64,000 nucleotides of DNA. Source: Bursaphelenchus xylophilus. Lineage: Eukaryota > Nematoda > Chromadorea > Rhabditida > Aphelenchoididae. The stretch covers positions 11,966,001 through 12,030,000 of the forward strand of contig CAJFCV020000004.1 of the NCBI GenBank assembly GCA_904066235.2, given 5' to 3'. Made by a program: the position numbers and the translations under genes. Below are positions 18,966-31,578 of the stretch, piece by piece. The notes under the pieces were generated by a model. That model ran no database searches. It saw only the letters and a program-made list of their open reading frames with translations, and had not been told where the DNA came from. The first letter of the stretch is position 1. The number at the start of each line of letters is the position of its first letter.

Positions 18966-20284
18966 ACTCTAACATTAAAACCGGTCATAACAGGAGATAC
19001 AAAAAACAAAACTACACTGTGAAATACGTACATTGACTGGCGAGATTACAAATTGGCTAATTTGGAGGCTATCTTCGAAAAAATTGCGATTATTTATAAC
19101 AAACACTGTAATTACGGAAGTCATGCTAAAGTGCATTGTCATTTGCCAAACTAGAACACAATTTGCAACATTCTCGGTTCTGTGAATAAAACCACTACAT
19201 TTCAGGGCATCATTAGCTACTTTGCAACTGTATTTCCTCGAATTGTACCTGCCTCCAAGACCTTTTCGTAATATTACACCAAATCTGAAGTACAAATTGG
19301 CATTTGCTCAAGAGCGAAGCGGTTAAAATCTCCATTGTGCACGCAAATTACACTCCCTTAAACAGTCATACGATACAACGTTTCATTCCGTGATGGGCTT
19401 GTTTGTCGCTCGAAGAAAGAAGTCCTGGAACGCGGTGTTCCTCCGTTTGTTTTAAACCGCGTGGATTACCGTATTGGCTTGTGGAAGCCGTGAAATGACA
19501 CCATAACCGCGGCCGTTCCGGGAACCTCCATAATTTATGTTTTGCGATACGAAACTTCCACATCAGGCTTGCAGGCGGGGTCGGAGACTTGTAACACAAC
19601 ACCGCGATCCATGTGAAGTTGATGTTTGTGCTTTTATGGACTATGTCTGATACTTGTTTTATATAATTTGGTCGTCTAGGACAGGCCCGTGAATTCTTTT
19701 TTTGGAAATCAAGTGGGTCTGTAGCTAACTAGACGCCTACTCGATTGAATTCCAGCGGATTTTGCGAAACCTTGAGTCCATTTTCTTCCTAGGACGTACA
19801 GAAATTTGCCATCTTTTTACAAGGAAAGGACCCTAAACGACTCTCCGATTTTAGATTTTGGGTAAAAGTTCCTTATTCTGGCCACAACTTATAACTTTGC
19901 GGAAACTGGTCGGAATTAGCCCAAATTTAGCGTGCACGCTCAATTCATCGTTGTCAATGCCCGGACAGTGGATTTAGTTAGTGAGGTACCTTCTTTTTTA
20001 CGTACCGCCTTACCCTTCAAAAACGGCTGCAGCCTGTGATTTTACACTTCATACGATGAAACATGTCCGGAACTAAACTTATTGCCTCCGTACGGAACTA
20101 AATGAGTCGTCACAGCCTTCGTAGGTACCCTTAAAACTATAAAGCTATTATAGTAATTCAGCGCCAGCTAGGTCAAAGCGTTTTTTCCTAACTTTAGTGC
20201 CCAAGCTTGGGCGCAGTTCGCGGAGTACCTTTGTTGTGGCCAAAATAAGGAACTTTTTCCAGATTTTGTCCCCATTTGGGGCCG
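18966..20284. other. Spacer, weak inverted repeat, no gene seen
   Basis: No supported exon. AAAGTTCCTTATTCTGGCCA (near 19867) recurs inverted near 20250 (TGGCCAAAATAAGGAACTTT), so this may be an old TIR element of about 400 bp. The open frame at 19366-19602 on the minus strand is unsupported. Confidence 0.4.
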
Positions 20285-20835
20285 GGATCACACATCAATT
20301 CATCAATTCCCAAAATTTTAGCGCGCTGGCCAAGATATTCAATAATCCTTGCGGGCGAGAGATTACGCTAAATGCGGAGTGTGGTGAGAGATAAAGATGA
20401 TGTTTGGCCATATCGTTTCAATTTCTTCATGAAAAAACTGATTTTTTTAAAGAAATTTTAACCTATGCGTATGGGATAGAAATGGCTATAGAACTTTTCA
20501 CGCCAACAGTCAAGAGAATTCTACCTTTTGCCACGTTTCTACGTACAGTGACGGACCTGGCCCAGTGGCAAAAAACGTGCCATTTTTCTTCCGGGAGGTA
20601 TCAAAAATGTGGCAAAATGCTTCCCTCTCCAATGAGAAAACTTCGTTTTGAAGGGCGGATCTGTTCCCCCACCAAAAGAGCGAGCACGCTTTTGAAATCG
20701 GATTTTTTTTCAATTGGAGAGGGAGGTATTTTGCTGCATTTTTGATACTTCCCGAATGCAAAGTGGGATCTTCTTTGCCATTGGATAAGGGCCCCCACTG
20801 TTATGTTCAAACTCTGAGCGTCACACTTCAGGCAA
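20285..20835. mobile_element. R1 MITE split by an R3 MITE
   Basis: R1 interior (CAAAATTTTAGCGCGCTGGC, GAGATTACGCTAAATGCGGA) runs up to about 20545. It is broken by R3 (20546-20800) and its right end resumes as CTGAGCGTCACACTTCAGG near 20813. The order shows that R3 inserted later. Confidence 0.72.
20544..20803. mobile_element. R3 hairpin MITE nested in R1
   Basis: About 255 bp (20546-20800) with ends CAGTGACGGACCTGGCCCAG and, inverted, CAGTGGGGGCCCTTATCCAA. TA precedes it and TTA follows. The arms contain GTATCAAAAATGTGGCAAAA in both orientations. Confidence 0.84.
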
Positions 20836-21430
20836 TTTGGCTGGTATAGCTATAGAAATGGAGCAGCTAAAAATGTGTCATTTTAATGCTGTAGACCGCG
20901 TCAAAATGACATATAATACTTATTTATTTCCCGTTCTTCAGCTGGAGGAAGAGTCTCGAACTTCAAGCATCTTCTAACCTGAAAACGCCGACAGGTTTTT
21001 TCCGAGGAGGAAGGAAGAGATTTGCATAATGTTTAGGACAAAGGTTAAGGCAAATGTTATACCATTTATCACTCATATTTTTAGTAGTCTTTCGGGATTA
21101 TCTTTTTCTTGCAAGCTATGAAAAAAATGTCTAGCAGGCCGACATTCAGACTACCATATCCAATTACCCAAGTCCCGGCCATGTCATGGCCAGATTAAAA
21201 AGTTATACCAATTCCAAAGACATTTCCACATTTAACTCGTCAAATTGCCCTTGATTTCGGCAAGGGCAAAGTCTAGAACAACTGTCCATTTCTTTATTAC
21301 ATATTGCAGATATATGTAAATTTGGTCTTTGATGTTTTGGATAATGAATTCCGAGAAAACCCGTCCGGATTTAGCCGCCATTTCCCGTCGACAAGTGGAA
21401 AAACCGTGGGCTTACGGTAATCGCTTTGCG

Positions 21431-21871
21431 AGGGAAGTAAAACGCAACAGATTTTGATGAAACTTGGGACAAATTAGAACAATTTTTTTTTGATACAATG
21501 TATGGTAGACTACTAGATTTGCTTATTGCAGAGATCACCAAAATTTGAAAATCAAAAGTTGAAAAAAATATTACACTTTTTTGTGAGTTTTTGCGAACAT
21601 TCTACGCATACCTTTAGTGTAGATGGTAACGCTTAGAGCAAAAAAATCCATTTTTCAGCTAAAACTGACAAAAAATAGGGCCAAGAAATGTCGTCCTCTG
21701 TGACCGCTCTCCGCGTTTTGCGTGCCCTCTCTCTGCCACAAAAAATCGTTGAACATCTCGGCCGCCTCTGCAAAGCGCGAGCTAAGATTTTCAGGAATTA
21801 ATATGTGACATATCCAATAAGTGTTCAAAAAATTACCGACAATCCGAGCCACGCACTTGTAGTCCTTCCAT
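21431..21871. mobile_element. R1 MITE, degenerate
   Basis: The left end is weak (GAGGGAAGTAAAACGCAACA) and the right end is CGCACTTGTAGTCCTTCC. The interior keeps CTCGGCCGCCTCTGCAAAGC and GAGCTAAGATTTTCAGGAAT. Confidence 0.75.
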
Positions 21872-24800
21872 TTTTAGTAACGAGCCTGATAAGAAAACCC
21901 GCTGTGTTCTCCGTTATAGACAGTAATACGGCAGGGTTGACGCAGTGTTTTTTGCGTGCTTATGACACATTGGTACTCCTAAGAGGTTTAAAGACGGCGT
22001 AGAGGCGATTGGAGTGCATTTTCTAGCCGATTTTAGGCTCAGCGAGGAAAACCGATTGGACTTGTGGCACTTTGCCCAAATTCTCCTCTATTGCTAGTAT
22101 CGTGATAGTAGGAAGTCAGGGATTTTGTGTGCATTACTCTAATAAATTGACTGTTATACCAAAAATAGGGAGTCCGATGAATTTTGGGCCATAAATCGCT
22201 GATTACGGGAGACTGCGTGAGTCATCGTCGTATAAAAAATGTATCTTTAGTCATATTACCGTAAACTAAGCCGCGTTTTCTTCAATTCCTTGGGAATCTG
22301 CAAAAATGGCGCAATGACCTCGGATCATCGTATAAAATGTCCCCTAATTTTTTTGAAATTCCTCTGGCCTAATTCTATGGCCATAATCTTCGACCTTTCC
22401 TGCCTAATTACTTCCATTTTCCTGCCTCTGAACACATCATTCCACGTTTGCTCTGTAAGGTTCTTTGGCTTTTTTGCCTTCGCCGTTTCTTTGCTCTGAA
22501 TACTGCCCAAATTTTTAATACATTCCACGCCGGCGAGTTCCGAGAAACCCGGGGCTCGGAACGCCGAACTAAATATATTTTAAGACCCGTCTTTTTTTCG
22601 TTTTTTATGTTCCCGCCACGCCGCCAACGTCGAGGTGAGAGAGACGCACACGTTCCGGAGGGAGAGGTCTGACCTCTCCTCAAAAAGTTTAAAGTCCATG
22701 AAGTGTGGGGAAAAAGAAACATATTCGGAATGTGAGAGTGCGGTTTTGTTTTGCAAGATTTTGGTGTAGCACACGCCTGACAAAAAGGTTTTGAGATATC
22801 AAGTTGAAGATTGAGTTGAAGATATCAACTTTGTTGTACTCCCCTTCGTTTGGGCAAGGTTTAGAGAACTTGTGGAACTTCTCCAGGCCATGTCCTTGCA
22901 CCAGCTTTAAATTTGTCACAGACCAGCTGCGCTAGGACGGCTACAAGTCTCCTAAAATCTATGCTACTCGCAGCACCCCTTTTTTGATACATCAGGCTTA
23001 TTTACATTGCCAACTGCAAACTTCAAAAGCTTTCAATTCCGCAAGACCTAAATTAAGCCCATTTCCCGTCGTTTTATCAACTCCTCCCTTCTTCAAATAC
23101 AGTACTCCTCCTATTTTTACCCTATGACCATCCCATTCTGTAAATCGCATGGGCCTCGCGAACCTGCTGACTTTGAGCGAATTGCAACTCCCTCAACGAC
23201 CAAAAACCTCCGAACGCTCTAGAATTTGACCAACTGTCTTTTCCCAACGTTCCAACAGACCCTGCCGCGTCGAGAGGGCGCCGCAGAAACAGAGACAACG
23301 TAAAAATGGAGCCAACGTGCTCGTGGTTCGCAAAAAATAGTGTTTTTGCGGGGCGAATGCGGGAAAAGAGGGGCGCACGGCCCGCGGTTCGGCCGCCCTC
23401 CTCCGCTGCCCTGGTCTTTCGGGACGCTCGGTTATGGCGAGTTTTTTTGGCTATCGCCCAACGTGTGATAGTATTCGGGGCCCTCGAGCAGACTCTTCGA
23501 TTTTCATAATGTTTCTTGGTTTGGTTGGGTTTGAAGGGCTTTTCGATGCTGGTTTTTTGTTAGTGTTTGCCCTAATCCGCTCGCGGGTTTCGGCCTGCTC
23601 TTCGGATTGTAGCGGATTCTATAGAATTTTACGACCGAAGAAAGGGCTAGCATGTTGTACTTTATCTTCGATGCTCAATGTTTTTTTGTTTTTTTGAACT
23701 TCGAAAGTCATTGAAATGTTAGAAAGGTCTTTAGTCGATGAAATATCATCGAATAGTAAGCGCGGCAGTTGCTTAAAATTGTATTTTTGGATAGTCAATT
23801 TAAGATATGAGCCTTCATCTCGATAGTTCTTTAAAATTTTTTTACGTTCTTTTTTCTATTTTTTGCTTTTCAAATATCTTTTTTCTGGACCTTCAATTCC
23901 TCGTCAACGCCAATGTTTTTGTATCCCGGGGCATTGTCACAAACAATCCTTTGCATTTTTTATAAATCATGGGTATTATGTTTGGCATTTCGTCTTCTCT
24001 CCCGCCTCTCGTCTCTCTTCCCTTCACAGTCTCTGCGAATTTTTAGTCGGCCTCTCTTCAACGTTCTCCATCGTTTTTATTTGTCTAAAATTTTTTGAAA
24101 CGCTTTGCTTAAGATAGCCTCTTGTCTCTGGCGTTCTCCCCATTCCTCATTCTATTTCCCTTTTCTCTGCCGCTCTCCACTTTTGCCGCACTCGCTTGTC
24201 GCTCGACCAGGTTCTCTTCGGTTCGCACGTGGTCTCGCCGCGAAATCCGCACGGCCTGTTCGTTTGCAAAGTGGGGGCTATTCGCGTTTTTTTCTCGTTT
24301 CTGCCCCGGCCGGCCGCCCCAGCGTTCCGTTCCGAAAGAACATTGTTTCGGCTCTATGTTTAGGTATCTTTTCTTCCACAATGTTTCGCGATTATATCTG
24401 CGGGCCTTTCCAAACTTGCCGTGGTGTTTTGGCGCGTGCTTCGGGCTGTTATTTGCGATTTGCCCAATTTGTCATATTTTTCCATTAATGAGACTTATTC
24501 AAGTCTATAAGACTCAAAAACCTTTAAAAAATCGCAATCTTGCGGTACAAATTGAGATTTTTTTGCATTTTTCTTAACAAAATATTCATTTTTTTCAAAG
24601 CAAACCTCCCGAGTTCTGGCCAAAGATTTCTCATCCATGTTTATGGCCATTCATCGGATTAGTACTGTATTGTTTTTACAAGGAGCCCTTGAAATGCATA
24701 AGCCAAGTCGATTAGTTGGAGAGGCTTTTCCTTCGGCCAACCTTTGACAGAAGAGGTCACAGGGTTTTCGGTGTGTTGTAGTCCGTATTAAAGACCAAGT

Positions 24801-27800
24801 GCTGACAGTTTTAGCTCGCATTTTTGTTTAGTGCGGTGTTCTTTCGAGAGATGATTTCCTTGTTATTTTTGAGCTGCAATGCATCGGTAATAGTATTTAG
24901 AACTTGTGGGCGTTTTCGGGCAACAAAAGAGTTTGTATCATAACAGTTTATGCAGCAACTACTCTATGTAAAAGACTGAGATCCGCTGTAAATTTTATCT
25001 GCTTTAACTGTCCGATACGCATCAACAAATAGGGTTATTTTCGTGTCGAGACCTAAGCTTGTTGCCACTCTCCCCAAATCTCTCGTTCCATATTTCCAAA
25101 GAGCTACAAGTTCGCTCAATTCCATGATTTACTAGATTAAGCAACCACAAAACATTCTTTAAAGTCTATCTTTCAAAACGACAATGTTTCCGCCGCCGTG
25201 AGACAAACATTTCATTTTCCCGCTCTTTCCGCGGCCGGTCGTTTGGCTGCTTATTATCGTTTCAATAATTGATGAAATTATATTTGTTCGACCAAATTCC
25301 ACCGGCCCAAAAGTCCAGCCGTTAATTATAATTGTAGGACTTACAATTAATTTTATGTTTCGATAATTAAATTGAAAAGGTCGGCCGGGGGAAATGATAG
25401 TGGCGCTGGGGACTACTGTAGTCTAGGGCGTCGAGGATTTGGAGGCACTGGAATGTCACTTTTTTATTATTGACATTCCAGCAAGGCCTTGCGAAATGGA
25501 TTTTGCTGAGAGGCTTTGCAACGAAAAGTTAATTTTTGGGCAAATAGAAGTGTCGTTTGCCAGTTGCTGCTGAGATCGAGGTCCTCGAACATTGATCGTT
25601 CCAATTTTGATTCTAATCCGTTCTCGGGGTTTTGCTTCTTACTGGTTTGGGGGTTTGACCGCGACGTCACCGGACAGTTTGCAGGCCTTTGCTCGAAGTC
25701 GGAATGACGTGCCGTATTCTGGAAAGTTCCAGATTATGTTCAGTTTTAGACGGTAGTTTTGTAAATTTTGTAAATAAATCCGATATTGTCAATGTGGGTG
25801 TTTATTTGACCCACTGTTTGTTTAGAAGTCTGTGGAGGTTACTTTTTGATCTTTTAATCTCTGATGTCATCATCATAATAGTATTAGATTCGGTTCCAGT
25901 TAGACTTTTTATGCAATAATTTCAATCTCCATGTGATTCCAAATATCAAAAAGTTTCTACTTTGATGCCTTGCAAGATGTTTGGTTTACCGTAATTCCAA
26001 CATTGAGGCCATATCCGTACTACTCAATCTACTCGAGTATTCAAAGGCTGTTTTTCAAGGTGTAAGGCAGTTGAGCTTAGCCTACATTTTACGTAAAAGA
26101 TCTGTTCTTGTTGGACGTAGAACATTGCTTATTTTTCGACATTGCGCTTGTTGACATAGATGCTGTTCGATGTGAAATGTGATAGTACTAGTGGGGTTCC
26201 ATTTGCTGAATTTTAACGATTTTTCGTTTATGTCGTTTCAGTCAGTAATTGTAGTATTACATAAAAATCACAAAATTATTTCCTGTGTTGTGTGCACAAC
26301 ACCTATGCCTCTAGGGCGCTCTAAAATGAGAGTGAGCCGAGAAACTGGTGCGTTTGCAAAGAGGCTACGGTCAAAGCACAATGAGCTTCAAATGTGTGGC
26401 ATTTTAAGGTCAATGAAGGCTTTGACGAGGAGATCTTATTAAAGGCTGCTGTACTGTATTAGCCTTCCCATAAAGTGCATGGACAATTAGTTCTCATTCG
26501 CATAGTGCATTTTGAACCTTTTCCCACATTTGTCACCGACGCAAAGAAAATTTCCTCTTCGCAGAGTGCAAACCTCAAAGAATAGCTGTTGATACTATGC
26601 AATTTCCTGGCGTAGTGATGTTTTGATGCACAGTGAGAAAGCCAAAGTAATGAGTCTTATCAACAAGCAGCAATTTTTTAATGTCTAGTGCAATATTGAG
26701 GCAGTGTGGGTCCCTGCTTGACTTTATGTCACCTTGCCACATACGGTTGAAAAGCTCACTTCCTCAGCTACAAAACAGTATCTCCAGCGCACCACGCAAT
26801 GCACTTCAAAGCTCACAAGCACTCACAAAACTTGACGACCCCAAAATCCACAAGACTTATGAGACAACCTAATAGATGTTGTTGTTTGCGGCCGGATTTT
26901 TGATCATTCGTTTCCTTCGGCCACGTGCTGTGTTCCTTACGCCGTAAACAACCTTGTTCCATAAAACGCCTATTCGTCTCACCTGGTAACTCGCTGTTTA
27001 CGTCCTATAGCCCTCCAAACACCCTAGATCACATTTCGAATCCTTTAATTTCTCCGGGAAATTCGGTCACAACGATCTTGAGGCTTCGCCCGCAATTTTC
27101 AACCTACAACCGACTGTTTTTGTGTTTTGTTGTAGCTGGCATTAGCGTTGACTTTCGGTCGAGCTGACTGCGAAATGCCATTCCGCGGGGAATCAAAGGC
27201 TTTTCAGGTGGATCTTTTGACGCAGGACCTTTAAATAAATTTCTGGTGATTAAACGCCGGGCCGGGGCCATCGGCTCGTGAGCGTTTTCCATTGTACTTC
27301 TCTTCCTGTGGATCAGGCGTCGTCCGGTCCAAGGGCCGGAATATCTTTGGCTCTGTTTTTGATCGGGTCCAAAGAAATTTTCGAAATGTCTGGAATTTTG
27401 GAGTCGACTTTGTTCCTTTGTCCTTTTCGATTAATTTCAACTCGCCCATTAACTATTGCAAATTGATTTTTGACCCATAAACTTATTCTACATGCTAAAA
27501 AAACCTTTCTGTTGTACGAACCCTTCAAAAGCCACGTAAACGGACAGTGTTTTTTTTGACTAATCCGGGTTCAAAATTGGTTAACAAGCCCGCGTGTTTG
27601 TACTAAGGTATAAACAGTGCATCATACAAAACATTAATCAGCTTGGTCGATGAGTTAGCGCGTGAAAATGAAGCAAAATTCGGTTCGGTTCGCGTTGCTG
27701 ACCAAAATTTTCGTATTTGTCAGCAAACGGGTTAATGTGGTTTTTAAAAATGGCCTTCTCTATATTATCTTGTTATGTCCGAGTGAGCAGTATCCAAGTG

Positions 27801-28633
27801 GGAGGCTTAAAGGGCTTTTGCAAGTTTTTTGAGAACTTTGTAGAAGATAGGTTGATAGGTTACTGTAATTTTTATCCCACCGAAGTTACAGTAATCTGAG
27901 GCCACTATGGTTAGGTTTTGCCAAATTTTGGCGGCTTATGAATTAAAATAACTGTAAAATACTACAAAAAGCACTTTGTATTTTTCGAGGGTACTTGTAA
28001 TGTTTCATAAATGCCTATCTGTTATACAGTAAAATCCCAATTGCCCATCCAACTCGCAAAATTCCTTTACAAAACTTATCTAATCTCGGAGCGACCGCCG
28101 CGTCCTTGAAGCGGCGCCCTGATTCGGCAAACATTTGTCTGAAGCAGTCGATCAGTGTAATGTTTCCCAGTTTTTTTTATCTGAACAATTTTCGCTGTTT
28201 TGGCGCCATTTTTTTCCGACCGTAAATCTGTTCGGCCGGGGCCGGACGGCAGCTGCTTTTGTTTTCCAGCCTTATTGTACTCGACAATTTCAAGGTCTTG
28301 TTGGGCGTCTGGGACATGTGTGTGGCTACGTGAACCTTTTTATTTAGGTCTTTGGGTTGGTCTGGACCCGATCGGATTGTTTTCGGTTTGGGTGCATCAT
28401 TGTGATCCGGGTTGTCGAAAAATAGGGTCGGAGCGTCGGCGGGGGTGCTTGACAAGTTCTGGCGGTTTTTGCGAAACATCTTTTTTCAGTGATGATGCTG
28501 AATTTTTATGCTATTTTTCAATGCAACCTCTTTAATCTTTACCATCTTTGAAAGCCATCCTAGCCAATGGCATCGAGTTTTTTTTTGCTTGCAGGCAAAA
28601 TTCGAAATCTCTGAGGCTCCAAAAGCGTTTTTC
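21872..28633. other. Long spacer without a supported gene
   Basis: About 6.8 kb in which I find no exon with splice support. Several GC-richer patches (22520-22680, 23190-23470, 24120-24350) alternate with AT-rich sequence, and their open frames are short and uncorroborated. It may be distal upstream sequence or an unseen intron of hlh-30. Confidence 0.35.
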
Positions 28634-28782
28634 TCGGCCTGTCGGGAAAATAATGTGCACTCTGTCGCACCGAAAATCTCATCACTGCCGAGAAAATGAT
28701 TTGTGTCGCGGCAAAATCAAACTGCTTTTTACTTCAGCGAGACGACAGTAACATTGCCCCCACTACTTTCCCGACAGACTGA
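28634..28782. mobile_element. R2 MITE
   Basis: Left end TCGGCCTGTCGGGAAAATAA, right end CCCGACAGACTGA. The interior carries CTGTCGCACCGAAAATCTCA and AAATCAAACTGCTTTTTACT, the GAGCA-subtype core, although the left end continues ATGTGCAC. Confidence 0.83.
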
Positions 28783-29400
28783 CATCCTTTGCTATCTTCA
28801 TTTTACCGCCCAAAGCCTTCTACTACCCTGCGGCTACTAAAATCACTAAAATTCGACCCCTAGAACTCCTCCTCCCAGCCCCCTTTTTGCAATATTCTGA
28901 CAACACAAACACCACTGTTGCTGCCATTTGAAACCCACTTGTGCTGAGCAATGGAAGCCCCCATTCCATCTTATCACAGCAAACAGACCCGCGTCGTTAA
29001 GTTCAGCGAGTCGGTTGGCGTTTTATAATAACCAGAATTCCTCGATCGACGATAAAACTCGTCCGATAACTAAAAGGTCCAGCCTCGCGGTTAGACGTTC
29101 TCCATTCCCCATATATTTTCCGCCGCCACGTGACTTGTTTATAGCCGCGAAAACCGTGGCAGCTCAGGAGAGCATCATTTTTTGTGAGGGGTTTCGAAAG
29201 TGGGACGTCATTTCGGGTAAATTGTTTGTTTGCAAAATGTGTTTTCAAGCACTCATTTAAGGCAATCTTAGGGATCGAAAACAGTCTTTGAGTGTTTTAA
29301 CCGGACTTTGAAGCTGATTTGAAGGGATTATGAATGTGAAAAATTATGGTCTTTAGCCTGTAAATATTGCCTTTTGTTTGGCACCAAAAGTGTTTTGATG

Positions 29401-29550
29401 TTAGTATGTCGGGAAAATAATGAGGATTTGTCGATGCAAATTGTCTCGGGTCTTCGCAGTAGCGCAAAAACATCTTCCGCTAGCCGTTGCAAAGCGATGA
29501 TAGGCGGTTTTAAAGCGCCAATAATCCACGTTATTTACCCGACAGATTGA
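29401..29550. mobile_element. R2 MITE, GTGGA-like subtype
   Basis: Left end TTAGTATGTCGGGAAAATAA, right end ACCCGACAGATTGA. The interior GCCGTTGCAAAGCGATGATA matches the GTGGA subtype. The TA flanks are lost. Confidence 0.8.
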
Positions 29551-29776
29551 CAAAACTCCACAAATTCTTGGCCAAGAAAGATGACTTATTGTGACTGTAC
29601 AGCACAAGCAAAATTCCACGGGTTTATCTTATTAAAGATATCAGAAATTCATTATGTTTTTCAACCTTCTCGTATAGGCATCAGAATTTTTTATACATTT
29701 AGTTATGCATACTCTGCTTTAAGCTTTATCAAAATTAACGCTTCAAAGTCGACACGTTTTCCTTGTTTTTTTACAA

Positions 29777-29917
29777 TTAGTCTGTCGGGAAAATAATGTG
29801 GACTTGTCGCTACAAAATCTCTCGCTTCTTCGCAGAAGCCTACAAAATCTTCAGCCTCGGTAAGCCTCGAAAAGCGATGATGCGCGAAATACACATTATT
29901 TACCCGACAAACTGATA
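29777..29917. mobile_element. R2 MITE, GTGGA subtype
   Basis: The element ends at 29915 and starts TTAGTCTGTCGGGAAAATAA at 29777. TA follows the right end (29916-29917). The interior AAAAGCGATGATGCGCGAAA matches the GTGGA subtype. Confidence 0.82.
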
Positions 29918-30673
29918 ATTGAGTTTTTTTTGCGACCTTTCAAAAATAAATTTTTCAATTTTCCCATTCTCTTATTTGGCATGTTTATCCCTCTTCTGCC
30001 GTCATCAAAACGGCATGAGTTTTACAGTTCTTTGTAGCTGTTTACATACAGATACAAAGAGCCCGATTAATCCTACAGTATGTCCAGCTTATCCCCCATC
30101 TCAACACAATCGGGATCCCTTATCCAATTACTCTCTTACCTTCCCCAAAAACCAAAATTTAAGCCCCGAATCCTACTGTTATTTACTTGTAACTTCCAAA
30201 ATACGGCCATATTCTCGCATTCCTAACCTTCTGGAATCCGCGCCGCTTGTGCGTCACTTGTCGCAAATCCTTGTTTATTCACGCTTTCGCTTACGGAAAG
30301 GTTAAAGAATTAAGCAAGAAATGTACCGCAAAACTCTCACACTTGTGGCTTGCTAATCTCGAATTTGTCGGATCTAATCCGCGAACTATTTTTTCGATTA
30401 TCGTTTTTCATTTGCTGGGTGTTCGTTTATGCAATTTCCGCAGCCGCTGGAGTAATCAATTAGTCAAATTGATAATCACCCCTTTTGAATTCTCTCTGTT
30501 TGGCGAGTTTTTTTTGGGAAATTGGATTCTGTTTGCGTGTGCAATTCGTTGTGTTCGTACCAAAATAATTTGTTTTTTTGGGGGTTATTGCGGCGAAAGA
30601 TCATTTGGCAACCGCTGATTGTTGAGGCCACAAGAAAGACATATTTTTTTTGTTATGGGCTATAGTATCATAG

Positions 30674-30824
30674 TATCAGTCTGTCGGGAAAATAATGTGG
30701 ATTTGTCGCAGAAAAATGTTTTGCCTTAACGCGATTGAGTACCAAAATTTGAAAGCCGTGGCCAAGCAATGATGAGAGATCTCAAGGCTCAACAAAGCCA
30801 CAATATTTTCCCGACAGACTGATA
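30674..30824. mobile_element. R2 MITE, GTGGA subtype, intact ends
   Basis: Element 30676-30822 with perfect TCAGTCTGTCGGGAAAATAT/A ends and TA on both sides (30674-30675, 30823-30824). It borders the 30-bp minisatellite on the left. Confidence 0.88.
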
Positions 30825-30960
30825 CAACACTTTTTTTAAGTGTGCAGATTTTTTGCCGCTGGGCAGAACCCCTATTTTTTTGTACAGTGCATTTTTCCTT
30901 TTCGCGGTTTCGATAAATCGTTCGCACAGTGCAAGTCCTTTTCGGTAATTTGCACTGTGC

Positions 30961-31390
30961 GAAAAGGGCAAATCGCACGGTGCGTTTGCGATAAAGTGCC
31001 AAATGCACTGTGCGTTTGCGACGAAATTCAAAGTGCACTGTGCGATTGCGATAAAATTCAAAGCGCACTGTGCGTTTGCGATGAAATTCAAAGTGCACTG
31101 TGCGTTCGCGACAAAATGCAAAATGCACTGTGCGTTTGCGATGAATTTCAAAATGCACTGTGCGTTCGCGACAAAAGACGAAATGCACTGTGCGTTTGCG
31201 ATGAATTTCAAAATGCACTGTGCGTTTGCGATGAATTTCAAAATGCACTGTGCGTTTGCGACAAAATGCAAAATGCACTGTGCGTTTGCGATGAATTTCA
31301 AAATGCACTGTGCGTTCGCGACAAAAGACGAAATGCACTGTGCACTTGCGATGAATTTCAAAATGCGCTGTGCGATTGCGATAAAAGGCC
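30961..31390. repeat. 30-bp minisatellite, about 14 units
   Basis: Strict 30-bp period, unit close to AAATGCACTGTGCGTTTGCG followed by ATGAATTTCA. Positions 31021-31380 hold twelve consecutive units without an indel. The core TGCACTGTGC is constant; the 3' third alternates between ATGAATTTCA, ACAAAATGCA and ACAAAAGACG types. Because the period is divisible by three, long open frames arise on both strands, and they are not genes. The flanks (30925-30985) hold diverged partial units with inverted GCACAGTGCAA. Confidence 0.93.
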
Positions 31391-31419
31391 AAAAAAGTCT
31401 ACGCGCTTAGGAAAAAGCG

Positions 31420-31578
31420 TATCAGTCTGTCGGAAAAATAACGGCGGATCGTCGCATCAAAATGTCTCGCCTCGCCGCTGTCGCGCACCAAATCCCAAGC
31501 CGCGGCTTTCAGTCGCAGAGCGATGATGGGCGATTCCGAGGCGCGACGATCCGCCGTTTTTTTCCCGACAGACCGATA
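31420..31578. mobile_element. R2 MITE, GC-richer GTGGA-like copy
   Basis: Element 31422-31576 with TCAGTCTGTCGGAAAAATAA and an inverted TCGGTCTGTCGGGAAAAAAA, flanked by TA (31420-31421, 31577-31578). It borders the minisatellite on the right. Confidence 0.86.

Noticed and set aside
22325..24577. Open frames in GC-richer spacer as genes
   Set aside because: They are short, overlap in several frames, use non-ATG starts, and show no motif, splice pair or repeat-independent support.
30676..31526. Open frames of up to 238 codons on both strands with a ten-residue period
   Set aside because: The 30-bp minisatellite has a period divisible by three and few stops, so long frames on both strands are automatic. 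They also run into flanking MITEs.
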